A stretch of DNA of 64,000 bases from SFLA01 sp045595165 (GTDB lineage Bacteria > Bacillota > Clostridia > Oscillospirales > CAG-382). Shown here in pieces: positions 57,913 to 64,000 of the stretch. The notes below the pieces were generated by a model. The model was not told where the DNA came from. It ran no database searches and was given only the letters and a program-made list of their open reading frames with translations. Location of the stretch: positions 42,837 through 106,836 of the forward strand of contig JAZNZY010000005.1 in NCBI GenBank assembly GCA_045595165.1, given 5' to 3'. Made by a program: the position numbers and the translations under genes. How positions within the stretch are numbered: position 1 is the stretch's first letter; every line of letters begins with the position of its first letter.

Positions 57913-59183
57913 TTGTTTCTCTTCTTTTTAACAAGCACTATTATAAGCACAACGATTGCGGCAGTCACCAAAAGTGCGCTAAAACACACAACAACAGCAC
58001 CGACAATAATAATCAGTGCCACGGGTGAAAAAGCAGAGGATTCCTCTTCCGGATAAACGGGGACGGGAACTTCGATAATAATCTCTTCTCTCTCGTCTTC
58101 CTCTTCCTCTTCTTCCGCGGGGTAATCCAGCATCGGGATATCTTCCTGCTTTGTCATTCCGCACTCGCAGGTATATTCCATTACGCCGTATTCATCGTAG
58201 GTGGGCTCTTTTACAACAACGCCGTTTAAAAACACGTGTTTTTCACTATTAACAGCGCGGCCGCACCCCTCACACACGGAAATGTGGGAATATTCGTCCA
58301 TCTCGTAATGTTCTATGTGATTAACTCTTTCGGGCTGTTCTTCCTCGGTATACACATAATACTCGATATCGTTATAAAATATCGTGGAAACGCCGGAGGA
58401 ATCAAGGCAAGCGAACTCATCTACGTCTTCAACGCGGAAGCACAGCCATTCAAGGTTGGTGTTTTCCGTTAAGATATAAAATTCACCGTGGATATACTCC
58501 AAAACTCTCGATTCCGTGTTGAAAAAGATCATTTCCAAGGAATCGCACTCGCCAAAGAAATACTCTACGCCTCCGTCGGTAAGAGGAAAATACGCAACCT
58601 CCAGCGAAGAGCAGCCATAGAAGGCATCGTTTTGCAAGATCCTGACCGTGGTGGGAACGACTACGTCATACAGAGATTCACAGCCGTAAAACATACGGTA
58701 CGGGATGATTTCACAGCCTTCCTCAAAAGCAGCCCACTCCATTGAAACGCAACCGCGGAAAATATCACTACCGAACTCCACAACGCTTGCGGGAATATAC
58801 ACGCCCTGAAGGGAGGCGCAATCTCTGAAGGCACAGCTGCCTATTGCCCTTAGCGTGGAGGGCAGTTCGACTATTTCCAGCGAAACGAAATCCTTGAAAG
58901 CATATTCGGGAATATATGTGATACCGTTTCCGATATATATTTTCCTTACCTCGTATTGATACTGCGACCAAGGAAATCCGTTCTCGGCGCAGGAATCAAT
59001 CTCGCCATAGCCTTCTATATACAAGGTTTGCCGGTCGGCATCGTATATCCAGTATACTTCCTCCCCGCACATACCGTCTACTTCCCCTGCCGCATCCGCA
59101 TTAAGGGCGCAGAAGGCGAAGATGGAAAGAAGCATCGCCACACAAACAACTATATGTTTCGTTACGTTACCGATTGCAGACAT
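57894..59183 (-). CDS. BspA-type LRR surface protein
   Basis: 429 residues: signal/anchor segment (about 10-30), an N-terminal clostridial domain (CGEEVYWIYDADRQTLYIEGYGEID), then BspA-type leucine-rich repeats (about 80-240: YIPEYAFKDFVSLEIVELPSTLRAIG, AFRDCASLQGVYIPASVVEFG and so on), an acidic stalk EEEEEEDEREE (about 365-378) and one C-terminal membrane helix (about 395-418) with basic tail. It should be displayed outside the cell. Paralogue of the gene at 59167, which it overlaps by 17 bp. AAAGGAGC ribosome site. Confidence 0.88.
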   Translation of the reverse strand: MSAIGNVTKHIVVCVAMLLSIFAFCALNADAAGEVDGMCGEEVYWIYDADRQTLYIEGYGEIDSCAENGFPWSQYQYEVRKIYIGNGITYIPEYAFKDFVSLEIVELPSTLRAIGSCAFRDCASLQGVYIPASVVEFGSDIFRGCVSMEWAAFEEGCEIIPYRMFYGCESLYDVVVPTTVRILQNDAFYGCSSLEVAYFPLTDGGVEYFFGECDSLEMIFFNTESRVLEYIHGEFYILTENTNLEWLCFRVEDVDEFACLDSSGVSTIFYNDIEYYVYTEEEQPERVNHIEHYEMDEYSHISVCEGCGRAVNSEKHVFLNGVVVKEPTYDEYGVMEYTCECGMTKQEDIPMLDYPAEEEEEEDEREEIIIEVPVPVYPEEESSAFSPVALIIIVGAVVVCFSALLVTAAIVVLIIVLVKKKRNNKKTSE

Positions 59184-60600
59184 CTTTCGTTTTGCTCCTT
59201 TTTTTCTTTACCGCCAATAGGATTCCCACAACTACTGCCGCCAACGCTACCAAAACCGCTACGGTTACGGCGGGACTGATCTTCAAAATAGGCAAGACGA
59301 CGGTGGCGGCATAACCGCATTCGCAGATATCCTGCTTCAAGCCTCGTCTGAAGGGGGTGGAAAACCTTACGATTTTGTAATCCACGTACTCGTGCCGATC
59401 ATCGTTGGATTCGTATCCGCACACGGAGCACACGTCGAAATGACCGTATTCATCGAAGGATTGCTCAAGCGTATGGGAAAAAGGAAATTCTTTGCCGCCC
59501 TGCAGATTGTATTCGTAATAGGAAACACCGTTTTTTTTATACACGTTGGCTACGCTTTTGTCCGTGTTTATGCAGGAAAGACCTTCCGCCTTATCGCAGG
59601 CGAAGTATACGTAGTTCAGGGTTTTGAATTCCGTTATATCCCATTCCTTTACCATTTCCGCAATAGCGGAAGCGGAATTAACGTACAAAGTTTCGATACT
59701 CCAGCCGAATTCCGTATACACGAACCGCTCAACGCCTTCGGGAACTGTAAGAGTTTTTAAAGCGGTGCAATCGCGAAAAGCGCCCGCGCTCAAAAATTTA
59801 AGTCCTTCGTTGAGGGTTACCACGGATAATTTTTCACATTCGGAGAAGGCGAAGTTGTTTATTCTTTCGCATCCCTTTCCGAAAACTACGCGTCTAAGGC
59901 TTTTGCACTCCGAAAAAGCGCTCATTTCAATTTCTACCAGAGAATCGGGCAGTTCCAATGACTCGACAGTTCCACACTTTCTGAAGGCGTGGTCTTTTAT
60001 AATTTCAACACCGTTACCGAAATCGATTTGGAGTAAACCGCAATCGTTGAACGCCCAACGCCCGATTTCGGTTACTGTATCGGGAATAGTTATACTTTCC
60101 AGACGGGAACAGCCATCAAAACAATTTGGAGGTATCTTTTCGATACCGCTGCCGACATGTGCGTATTCCAGGTTTTTACAGCCGTAAAACGCACTGTCAC
60201 CAAGCTTTGTAACGGTATCGGGAATATCCACGCTTTGAAGAACGGTACCGGAAAAAGCGCTTCTGCCGATATACGTAACACCGTCGGGTATATAGATATC
60301 GTCTATAGGCATATTTTCAAAAGCGTAATCGGGAATATATGTAAGGTCAACGGTGAAAACAAGGCTCGTTATCTCTTCCGCATATACAGACCAGGGGTAT
60401 TCACCCCGAGGGCATTCCGCAATAGCGCCCGAGCCGTAGATAACCAGACTGTTATCCGAAGGTTTATAAACCCAGCTCATGGTTTCCCCGCATTCGCCGC
60501 TTGTTTCCTCTGCCGCATCTGCGTTTACGGCGCAGAAGGCGAAGGCGGCGACGAGGACCGCCAGCACCACGGAATAAATTATAATACGTTTAGCTTTCAT
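59167..60600 (-). CDS. BspA-type LRR surface protein
   Basis: 477 residues with signal peptide (1 to about 30), the same N-terminal domain (CGETMSWVYKPSDNSLVIYGSGAI), about nine BspA-type LRRs (about 85-290, for example SVDIPDTVTKLGDSAFYGCKNLEYAHVG) and a C-terminal membrane helix followed by KKKRSKTK. A Cys-containing stretch (FDVCSVCGYESND, DICECGYAA) near 385-435 may bind zinc; the paralogue has the same layout. It lies in the operon that starts with metK. Confidence 0.88.
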   Translation of the reverse strand: MKAKRIIIYSVVLAVLVAAFAFCAVNADAAEETSGECGETMSWVYKPSDNSLVIYGSGAIAECPRGEYPWSVYAEEITSLVFTVDLTYIPDYAFENMPIDDIYIPDGVTYIGRSAFSGTVLQSVDIPDTVTKLGDSAFYGCKNLEYAHVGSGIEKIPPNCFDGCSRLESITIPDTVTEIGRWAFNDCGLLQIDFGNGVEIIKDHAFRKCGTVESLELPDSLVEIEMSAFSECKSLRRVVFGKGCERINNFAFSECEKLSVVTLNEGLKFLSAGAFRDCTALKTLTVPEGVERFVYTEFGWSIETLYVNSASAIAEMVKEWDITEFKTLNYVYFACDKAEGLSCINTDKSVANVYKKNGVSYYEYNLQGGKEFPFSHTLEQSFDEYGHFDVCSVCGYESNDDRHEYVDYKIVRFSTPFRRGLKQDICECGYAATVVLPILKISPAVTVAVLVALAAVVVGILLAVKKKRSKTKDVCNR

Positions 60601-61300
60601 TATTCTCCTCCCGGAGTTCCTTTTTTCTTCTTACCAGCTCTACTCCCAGCAATATTACAGCATAAGCCGCGGCATACATAGGTGCCATTACCCATATGGT
60701 GAGGGGTGTACCCGAAAGCAGAGGCTCGGCGATATGAAACGCATCGCTCATATCAAAGGTCTGCATTAAGAATGCGCCCACGGTTACGTATGCGGTAAAG
60801 CCGAAAAGGGTGTAATACCATTTTTTATAGGTAATATTTATCTGCCCGAACATTAAAAGGGCAACTGCAAGGGTGGCAGAAAAGCTGTGGTGCAAAAGAC
60901 CGGAAATTGTGGGAAGGTAAAACAAGGTAGGTCCCTGCCCCACAAAGGTTGCATATATTACCGTTGAAACACCGCCGAACAAGCCAAGCAGCCACAGCGC
61001 ATGAAGTGCACCGTTGTTTTTCTTGCCGAAAAGTACGGCGAGAGAAAACGCAAGGCTTGTCATACCGCAAATACTATCGGGAATGACACAGTACCAGCGG
61101 ATATCATCGTATCTGAACACCTGTGATAGTCTGTTTAGCATAATACAAACAAACAGCAACACAGCCAGCGTTTTTAATACAATTCTTTTGGTCTTTTCTG
61201 TTTTTGCAAATATTTTTGTTAAGAGCAATCCGCCCCCACATACAAGGGCGGATATTATTATATAGAGTATGTGTTCTGTTCCAAATAGTTGAGGATTCAT
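60590..61300 (-). CDS. YwaF-like (TIGR02206) membrane protein
   Basis: 236 residues with about six or seven membrane helices. FGTEHILYIIISALVCGGG at the start, and the phrases RYDDIRWYCVIPDSICGM and TISGLLHHSFSATLAVALLMFG fit the YwaF/TIGR02206 group, whose role is unknown. It starts 4 bp after the metK stop and its stop overlaps the next LRR gene by 11 bp, so it is translated with both. Confidence 0.85.
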   Translation of the reverse strand: MNPQLFGTEHILYIIISALVCGGGLLLTKIFAKTEKTKRIVLKTLAVLLFVCIMLNRLSQVFRYDDIRWYCVIPDSICGMTSLAFSLAVLFGKKNNGALHALWLLGLFGGVSTVIYATFVGQGPTLFYLPTISGLLHHSFSATLAVALLMFGQINITYKKWYYTLFGFTAYVTVGAFLMQTFDMSDAFHIAEPLLSGTPLTIWVMAPMYAAAYAVILLGVELVRRKKELREENNES

Positions 61301-61304
61301 ATTT

Positions 61305-62483
61305 TTAACCTAATTTTGCGGCGATAATATTCGCAAGGTCGGTTTCCTCCCACTTAACGCCAAGGTCTTCTCTGCCAAAGTGGCCGTAGGACGAAAGGGC
61401 GGTATACTGGGGACGGCGGAGGTCAAGACGCTCGATAATAGCAGCAGGACGGAGGTCAACCAGCTCTTTAAGCAGGTCTGCAATAACCTCATCGCTTACC
61501 TTGCCGGTGCCGAAGGTATCTACCAGAACGGAAAGGGGCTTTGCCACGCCGATAGCGTATGCAAGCTGAATCTCGCAACGCTTTGCCGCGCCGGATGCCA
61601 CCACGTTCTTTGCAAGGTAACGGCACATATATGCCGCAGAACGGTCAACCTTTGTGGGATCCTTGCCGGAGAATGCGCCGCCGCCGTGGCGTGCGTAGCC
61701 GCCGTAGGTATCTACGATGATCTTTCTGCCGGTAAGACCGCTATCACCGTGAGGTCCGCCTACAACAAAGCGTCCCGTGGGGTTTATGTATATTTTGGTG
61801 CTTTCATCAAGCAAATTTTCGGGGATAATTGCGCGGATAACCTCTTTTTCGAGGAGAACGCGCAAGAAATCAAGGTCCGTATCCTCGGAATGCTGGGTGG
61901 AAACTACAACGGAATCCACGCGCACGGGGATATCGTCCTCGTACTGAACGGTTACCTGGGTCTTTCCGTCGGGGTAAAGTCCCTTAATGATTCCCTGCTT
62001 TCTTACCTCGGTAAGACGGTATGCAAGGCGGTGGGCAAGGTATATGGGGAGAGGCATCAAGGTTTCGGTTTCGTCGCAAGCGTAGCCGAACATCATACCC
62101 TGATCTCCTGCGCCGGTATCGTATTCGCTGTCGTCTTCCCCGGTCTTGGATTCAAGGGATCTGTCTACACCCATAGCTATATCGGGGGACTGCTTATCCA
62201 GAGAGGTAAGCACGGAGCAGGTATCGCAATCGAAGCCCATTTTCGCTCTGTCAAAGCCAATCTCACGAACGGCGTTGCGGACGATAGCGGGAATATCTAC
62301 CTGTGCGGTAGTGGTTATTTCGCCCATAACCAATACAAGACCCGTAGTGCAAGCGGTTTCGCAAGCTACACGGGCAGCAGGATCCTGCGCCAGAATAGCG
62401 TCAAGCACGCTATCGGAAATGCGGTCGCACACTTTATCGGGATGTCCCTCGGTTACGGATTCACTGGAAAAATATTTTACCAT
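61305..62483 (-). CDS. metK: S-adenosylmethionine synthetase
   Basis: 392-residue cytoplasmic enzyme that makes SAM from methionine and ATP. Start MVKYFSSESVTEGHPDKVCDRISD contains the ATP-binding His/Asp; GAGDQGMMFGYACDET is the family's loop; GGAFSGKDPTKVDRSAAYM is the phosphate/metal motif. Full length. A SAM-I riboswitch with terminator precedes it, so it is expected to shut down when SAM is high. YwaF-like and LRR genes follow closely. AAAGGAAG ribosome site. Confidence 0.97.
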   Translation of the reverse strand: MVKYFSSESVTEGHPDKVCDRISDSVLDAILAQDPAARVACETACTTGLVLVMGEITTTAQVDIPAIVRNAVREIGFDRAKMGFDCDTCSVLTSLDKQSPDIAMGVDRSLESKTGEDDSEYDTGAGDQGMMFGYACDETETLMPLPIYLAHRLAYRLTEVRKQGIIKGLYPDGKTQVTVQYEDDIPVRVDSVVVSTQHSEDTDLDFLRVLLEKEVIRAIIPENLLDESTKIYINPTGRFVVGGPHGDSGLTGRKIIVDTYGGYARHGGGAFSGKDPTKVDRSAAYMCRYLAKNVVASGAAKRCEIQLAYAIGVAKPLSVLVDTFGTGKVSDEVIADLLKELVDLRPAAIIERLDLRRPQYTALSSYGHFGREDLGVKWEETDLANIIAAKLG

Positions 62484-62515
62484 AGTTTTTTACTTCCTTT
62501 CTTTTTTTACCCCAA

Positions 62516-62553
62516 AATCACCCCAAGAAACCGTCGGTTTCTCGGGGACCCCA
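62516..62553. repeat. Family A repeat
   Basis: AATCACCCCAAGAAACC-GTC-GGTTTCTCGGGGACCCC, lying between the SAM riboswitch terminator and the metK ribosome site, so it is inside the metK leader. Confidence 0.88.
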
Positions 62554-62558
62554 AAATA

Positions 62559-62588
62559 AAAACGCCCCCAAGAGAAGGCGTTTTGAAA
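62559..62588 (-). terminator. Riboswitch-controlled terminator
   Basis: Stem AAAACGCC/GGCGTTTT on the minus strand, then TTTTATTTT; the expression platform of the SAM-I riboswitch. Confidence 0.82.
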
Positions 62589-62593
62589 AATTA

Positions 62594-62716
62594 CTGTCTT
62601 CTCATCTTCGAAATTTCTTTCACTGATTTAACACCTTGCGGTGAGGTTTTCGTTCTCACGCAGGTTGTCGGGCTTCGCAGGGCAGTTCCCTCCACCACTC
62701 TTGATGATACTCTATT
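62594..62716 (-). ncRNA. SAM-I (S-box) riboswitch
   Basis: The minus strand reads ATCAAGAGTGGTGGAGGGA, CTGCCCTGCGAAGCCCGACAACC, AAGGTGTTAAATC and GATGAGAAGAC, matching the S-box core, kink-turn and closing strand. It is followed by a terminator and metK. Binding of SAM should stop transcription. Confidence 0.95.
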
Positions 62717-62732
62717 TATTTTTAGCGGAGAT

Positions 62733-62761
62733 ATAATAACATAAAATCCGCAGTTTGTCAA
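62733..62761 (-). promoter_or_regulatory. Promoter of metK operon
   Basis: TTGACA, 17 bases, TATTAT on the minus strand, directly upstream of the riboswitch; -35 box lies just past the ribU stop. Confidence 0.85.
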
Positions 62762-62764
62762 GGT

Positions 62765-63370
62765 TTATTTAAACTTTTTAAATATGGGAGATAATGGTTT
62801 GTATATTAACAATGCTATGAGTACAGACAGCATGTATTTTGCAAAGGTAAAGGGCATATTAAAAATGAGCAACACTTCGGTAAGATCGAAGGAAGTGCCG
62901 AAGATTACATTATACATATCCAGCATGGGCTGAACCTGACCGTTAAAGAACACACCTATATAAAAGGGATAGGTGATAAGCATATTCACGGGGAAAGAAA
63001 CCACCGCGCCTGCCGCGGCGCCGACAGAACCGCCGATGAGTGCGCCGGATTTTCTGTGGCGGTATTTATAAACAAGTCCTGCAGGAACAACGAAAGCCAC
63101 ACCCATAAGTCCGTTGGCAAGTTCCCCGATACCGCCCGTTGTACCGAACGCCAGGTGTATGACATTTTTTACAACAGCAACCAGCCCGCCCCACAAAGGA
63201 CCTGCGGAAAAGGCGGTAAGCAATGCGGGAAGATCGGAAAGATCTAATTTTATAAAGGACGGAATAATAAAGGGCAAGGAGATCTCAAAAAACGGAAGCT
63301 GTAAAACCACCGATATAGCCGCCATTATTCCACAAAGAGTGAGTGATAATAAGTATTTTTTGTTTTTCAT
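62765..63370 (-). CDS. ribU: Riboflavin ECF transporter S component (RibU)
   Basis: 201-residue membrane protein with six helices, the substrate-binding part of an energy-coupling-factor importer. FIKLDLSDLPALLTAFSAGPLWGGLVAVVKNVIHL and GTTGGIGELANGLMGVAF are RibU motifs. An FMN riboswitch upstream fits uptake of riboflavin. The shared ECF module (A, A', T) is not in the window. The TAA stop sits 4 bp from the metK -35 box. Confidence 0.93.
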   Translation of the reverse strand: MKNKKYLLSLTLCGIMAAISVVLQLPFFEISLPFIIPSFIKLDLSDLPALLTAFSAGPLWGGLVAVVKNVIHLAFGTTGGIGELANGLMGVAFVVPAGLVYKYRHRKSGALIGGSVGAAAGAVVSFPVNMLITYPFYIGVFFNGQVQPMLDMYNVIFGTSFDLTEVLLIFNMPFTFAKYMLSVLIALLIYKPLSPIFKKFK

Positions 63371-63394
63371 AAGAACAACCTCGAAATAAGGAAA

Positions 63395-63425
63395 AGCCCC
63401 GATAAAAAAATATCGGGGTGTTTTT
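63395..63425. terminator. Hairpin in ribU leader
   Basis: Stem CCCCGATA/TATCGGGG with an A-rich loop and T-run on the plus strand; on the minus strand it precedes the ribU ribosome site and could act as a second attenuator. Confidence 0.5.
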
Positions 63426-63428
63426 AGT

Positions 63429-63558
63429 AATCACCCCAAGAAACCTTGCGGCTTCTCGGGGACCCCGACAACAATCACCCCAAGAAACCTTGCGGCTTCT
63501 CGGGGACCCCGAAAACAATCACCCCAAGAAGCCTTACGGCTTCTCGGGGACCCCGACA
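63429..63558. repeat. Three tandem family A repeats
   Basis: 44-base period: AATCACCCCAAGAA(A/G)CCTT(G/A)CGGCTTCTCGGGGACCCCGA(C/A)A, three copies starting at 63429, 63473 and 63517. They lie in the leader between the FMN riboswitch terminator and ribU. Confidence 0.93.
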
Positions 63559-63565
63559 AAAACAA

Positions 63566-63597
63566 CGCCCCCAGAAACTCTGGGGGCGCATATTTTT
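63566..63597 (-). terminator. FMN-riboswitch terminator
   Basis: Stem CGCCCCCAGA/TCTGGGGGCG with 3-base loop; on the minus strand it is followed by TTGTTTTT. Confidence 0.85.
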
Positions 63598-63602
63598 GCA
63601 TT

Positions 63603-63713
63603 TTAGCCTCTCATATCCGGACTTTAACCGTCGGTACAGGAATTACACCTGTTCATGCCTTTCGGCTCGCGGACTTTACCGCCGGTAGGGAATTACACCC
63701 TGCCCCGAAGCTT
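63603..63713 (-). ncRNA. FMN riboswitch (RFN element)
   Basis: Minus strand shows GGGGCAGGGTGTAATTCCC, TACCGGCGGTAAAGTCCGCGAGCC, AGGTGTAATTCCTGTACCGACGGTTAAAGTCCGGAT and GAGAGGC, the conserved helices of the RFN element in order. Upstream of ribU with a terminator between. Confidence 0.96.
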
Positions 63714-63735
63714 AAATATATTAAGTTATATTAAC

Positions 63736-64000
63736 TTATGCAAGGATTTCAGCAACAACGCCGGAACCAACGGTTCTGCCGCCTTCGCGGATAGCGAAAC
63801 GGAGACCCTTTTCGATAGCGATGGAAGAAATGAGCTCAACGGTCATATCTACGTGGTCGCCGGGACGGCACATTTCGGTGCCTTCGGGAAGGGTGATAAC
63901 GCCGGTAACGTCGGTAGTTCTGAAATAGAACTGAGGACGATAGTTGGAGAAGAAGGGCTTATGACGGCCGCCTTCTTTTTCGGTAAGAACGTAAACCTGG
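63736..64000 (-). CDS. tuf: Elongation factor Tu, C-terminal part (5' beyond window)
   Basis: The last 88 residues of EF-Tu domain 3: QVYVLTEKEGGRHKPFFSNY, RPQFYFRTTDVTGVI, PGDHVDMTVELI and RFAIREGGRTVGSGVV, ending AEILA and TAA. It carries aminoacyl-tRNA to the ribosome. The GTPase domain is outside the window. Only about 25 bp separate the stop from the FMN riboswitch, with no clear terminator, so read-through into ribU is possible. Confidence 0.97.
   Translation of the reverse strand, partial: QVYVLTEKEGGRHKPFFSNYRPQFYFRTTDVTGVITLPEGTEMCRPGDHVDMTVELISSIAIEKGLRFAIREGGRTVGSGVVAEILA

Noticed and set aside
63429..63558. Possible CRISPR array (three 44-base units)
   Set aside because: The whole unit is repeated with no variable spacer and is a member of a dispersed hairpin family.
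63713..63743. Separate promoter for the FMN riboswitch after tuf
   Set aside because: A TTGCAT-N17-TATATT match exists, but the start it predicts would fall inside the first riboswitch helix, so it is not convincing.

Overview
The window looks like chromosome from an anaerobic, spore-forming member of the Clostridia, probably a gut-type Oscillospirales relative. Supporting signs are engulfment-stage sporulation genes (spoIID, spoIIQ), AddA, strong GGAGG ribosome sites, many Ser/Glu-rich lipoproteins, a dockerin-bearing secreted protein, an [Fe-S] aldo/keto reductase and a radical SAM activase-like protein. No phage, integrase, transposase or CRISPR array was seen.

Layout. 1-8.4 kb: 3' part of addA; then, leftward, spoIID-spoIIQ, a membrane protein, a second SpoIID/LytB-domain lipoprotein, a YjjG-like HAD phosphatase and a small unknown protein. 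8.4-8.8 kb: an array of short hairpins and tRNA-Leu(CAA). 8.9-12.8 kb: DUF4855 protein, lipoprotein, and an overlapping pair of a four-cysteine membrane protein and a minimal radical SAM protein. 13.4-16.4 kb: TrpXYZ-like ABC importer. 16.4-23.7 kb: ZIP transporter, hydrolase, XRE regulator, Ca2+ P-type ATPase, Na+/H+ antiporter. 23.7-25.4 kb: one CD3324-type gene enclosed by nested inverted repeats. 25.4-30.1 kb: amino-sugar operon (ROK kinase, nagA, isomerase, isomerase-oxidoreductase fusion). 30.3-35.0 kb: MarR regulator, zinc-ribbon membrane protein and heterodimeric ABC exporter. 35.2-37.5 kb: lipoproteins and an XRE membrane regulator. 37.5-39.9 kb: GT8 glycosyltransferase plus two acyltransferase-like genes. 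40.1-44.1 kb: a 1,336-residue secreted dockerin protein. 44.4-46.8 kb: argS and yebC. 47-57.8 kb: DUF6809 protein, AI-2E family transporter, beta-helix lipoprotein, two lipoproteins, sugar MFS transporter, membrane protein, amidase, aldo/keto reductase. 57.9-62.8 kb: leftward operon metK-YwaF-like-two BspA LRR proteins behind a SAM-I riboswitch. 62.8-64 kb: ribU behind an FMN riboswitch, and the 3' end of tuf.

Two themes run through the window. First, much of the coding capacity faces the cell surface: lipoproteins, LRR proteins, the dockerin and beta-helix proteins, amidase and SpoIID domains. Second, the gaps between genes carry dispersed structured repeats. Family A is a GGGGACCCC-ended hairpin, present about a dozen times, whose stem sequences differ but stay paired. 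Family B is a GGGACGACG hairpin. Family E is a composite of three hairpins. An 8-hairpin array has a spacer that switches strand midway. These repeats, the cassette at 23.7-25.4 kb and the radical SAM pair at 11.6-12.8 kb are the least explained parts of the window.

All calls rest on reading the sequence and remembered family motifs; no database search was run.
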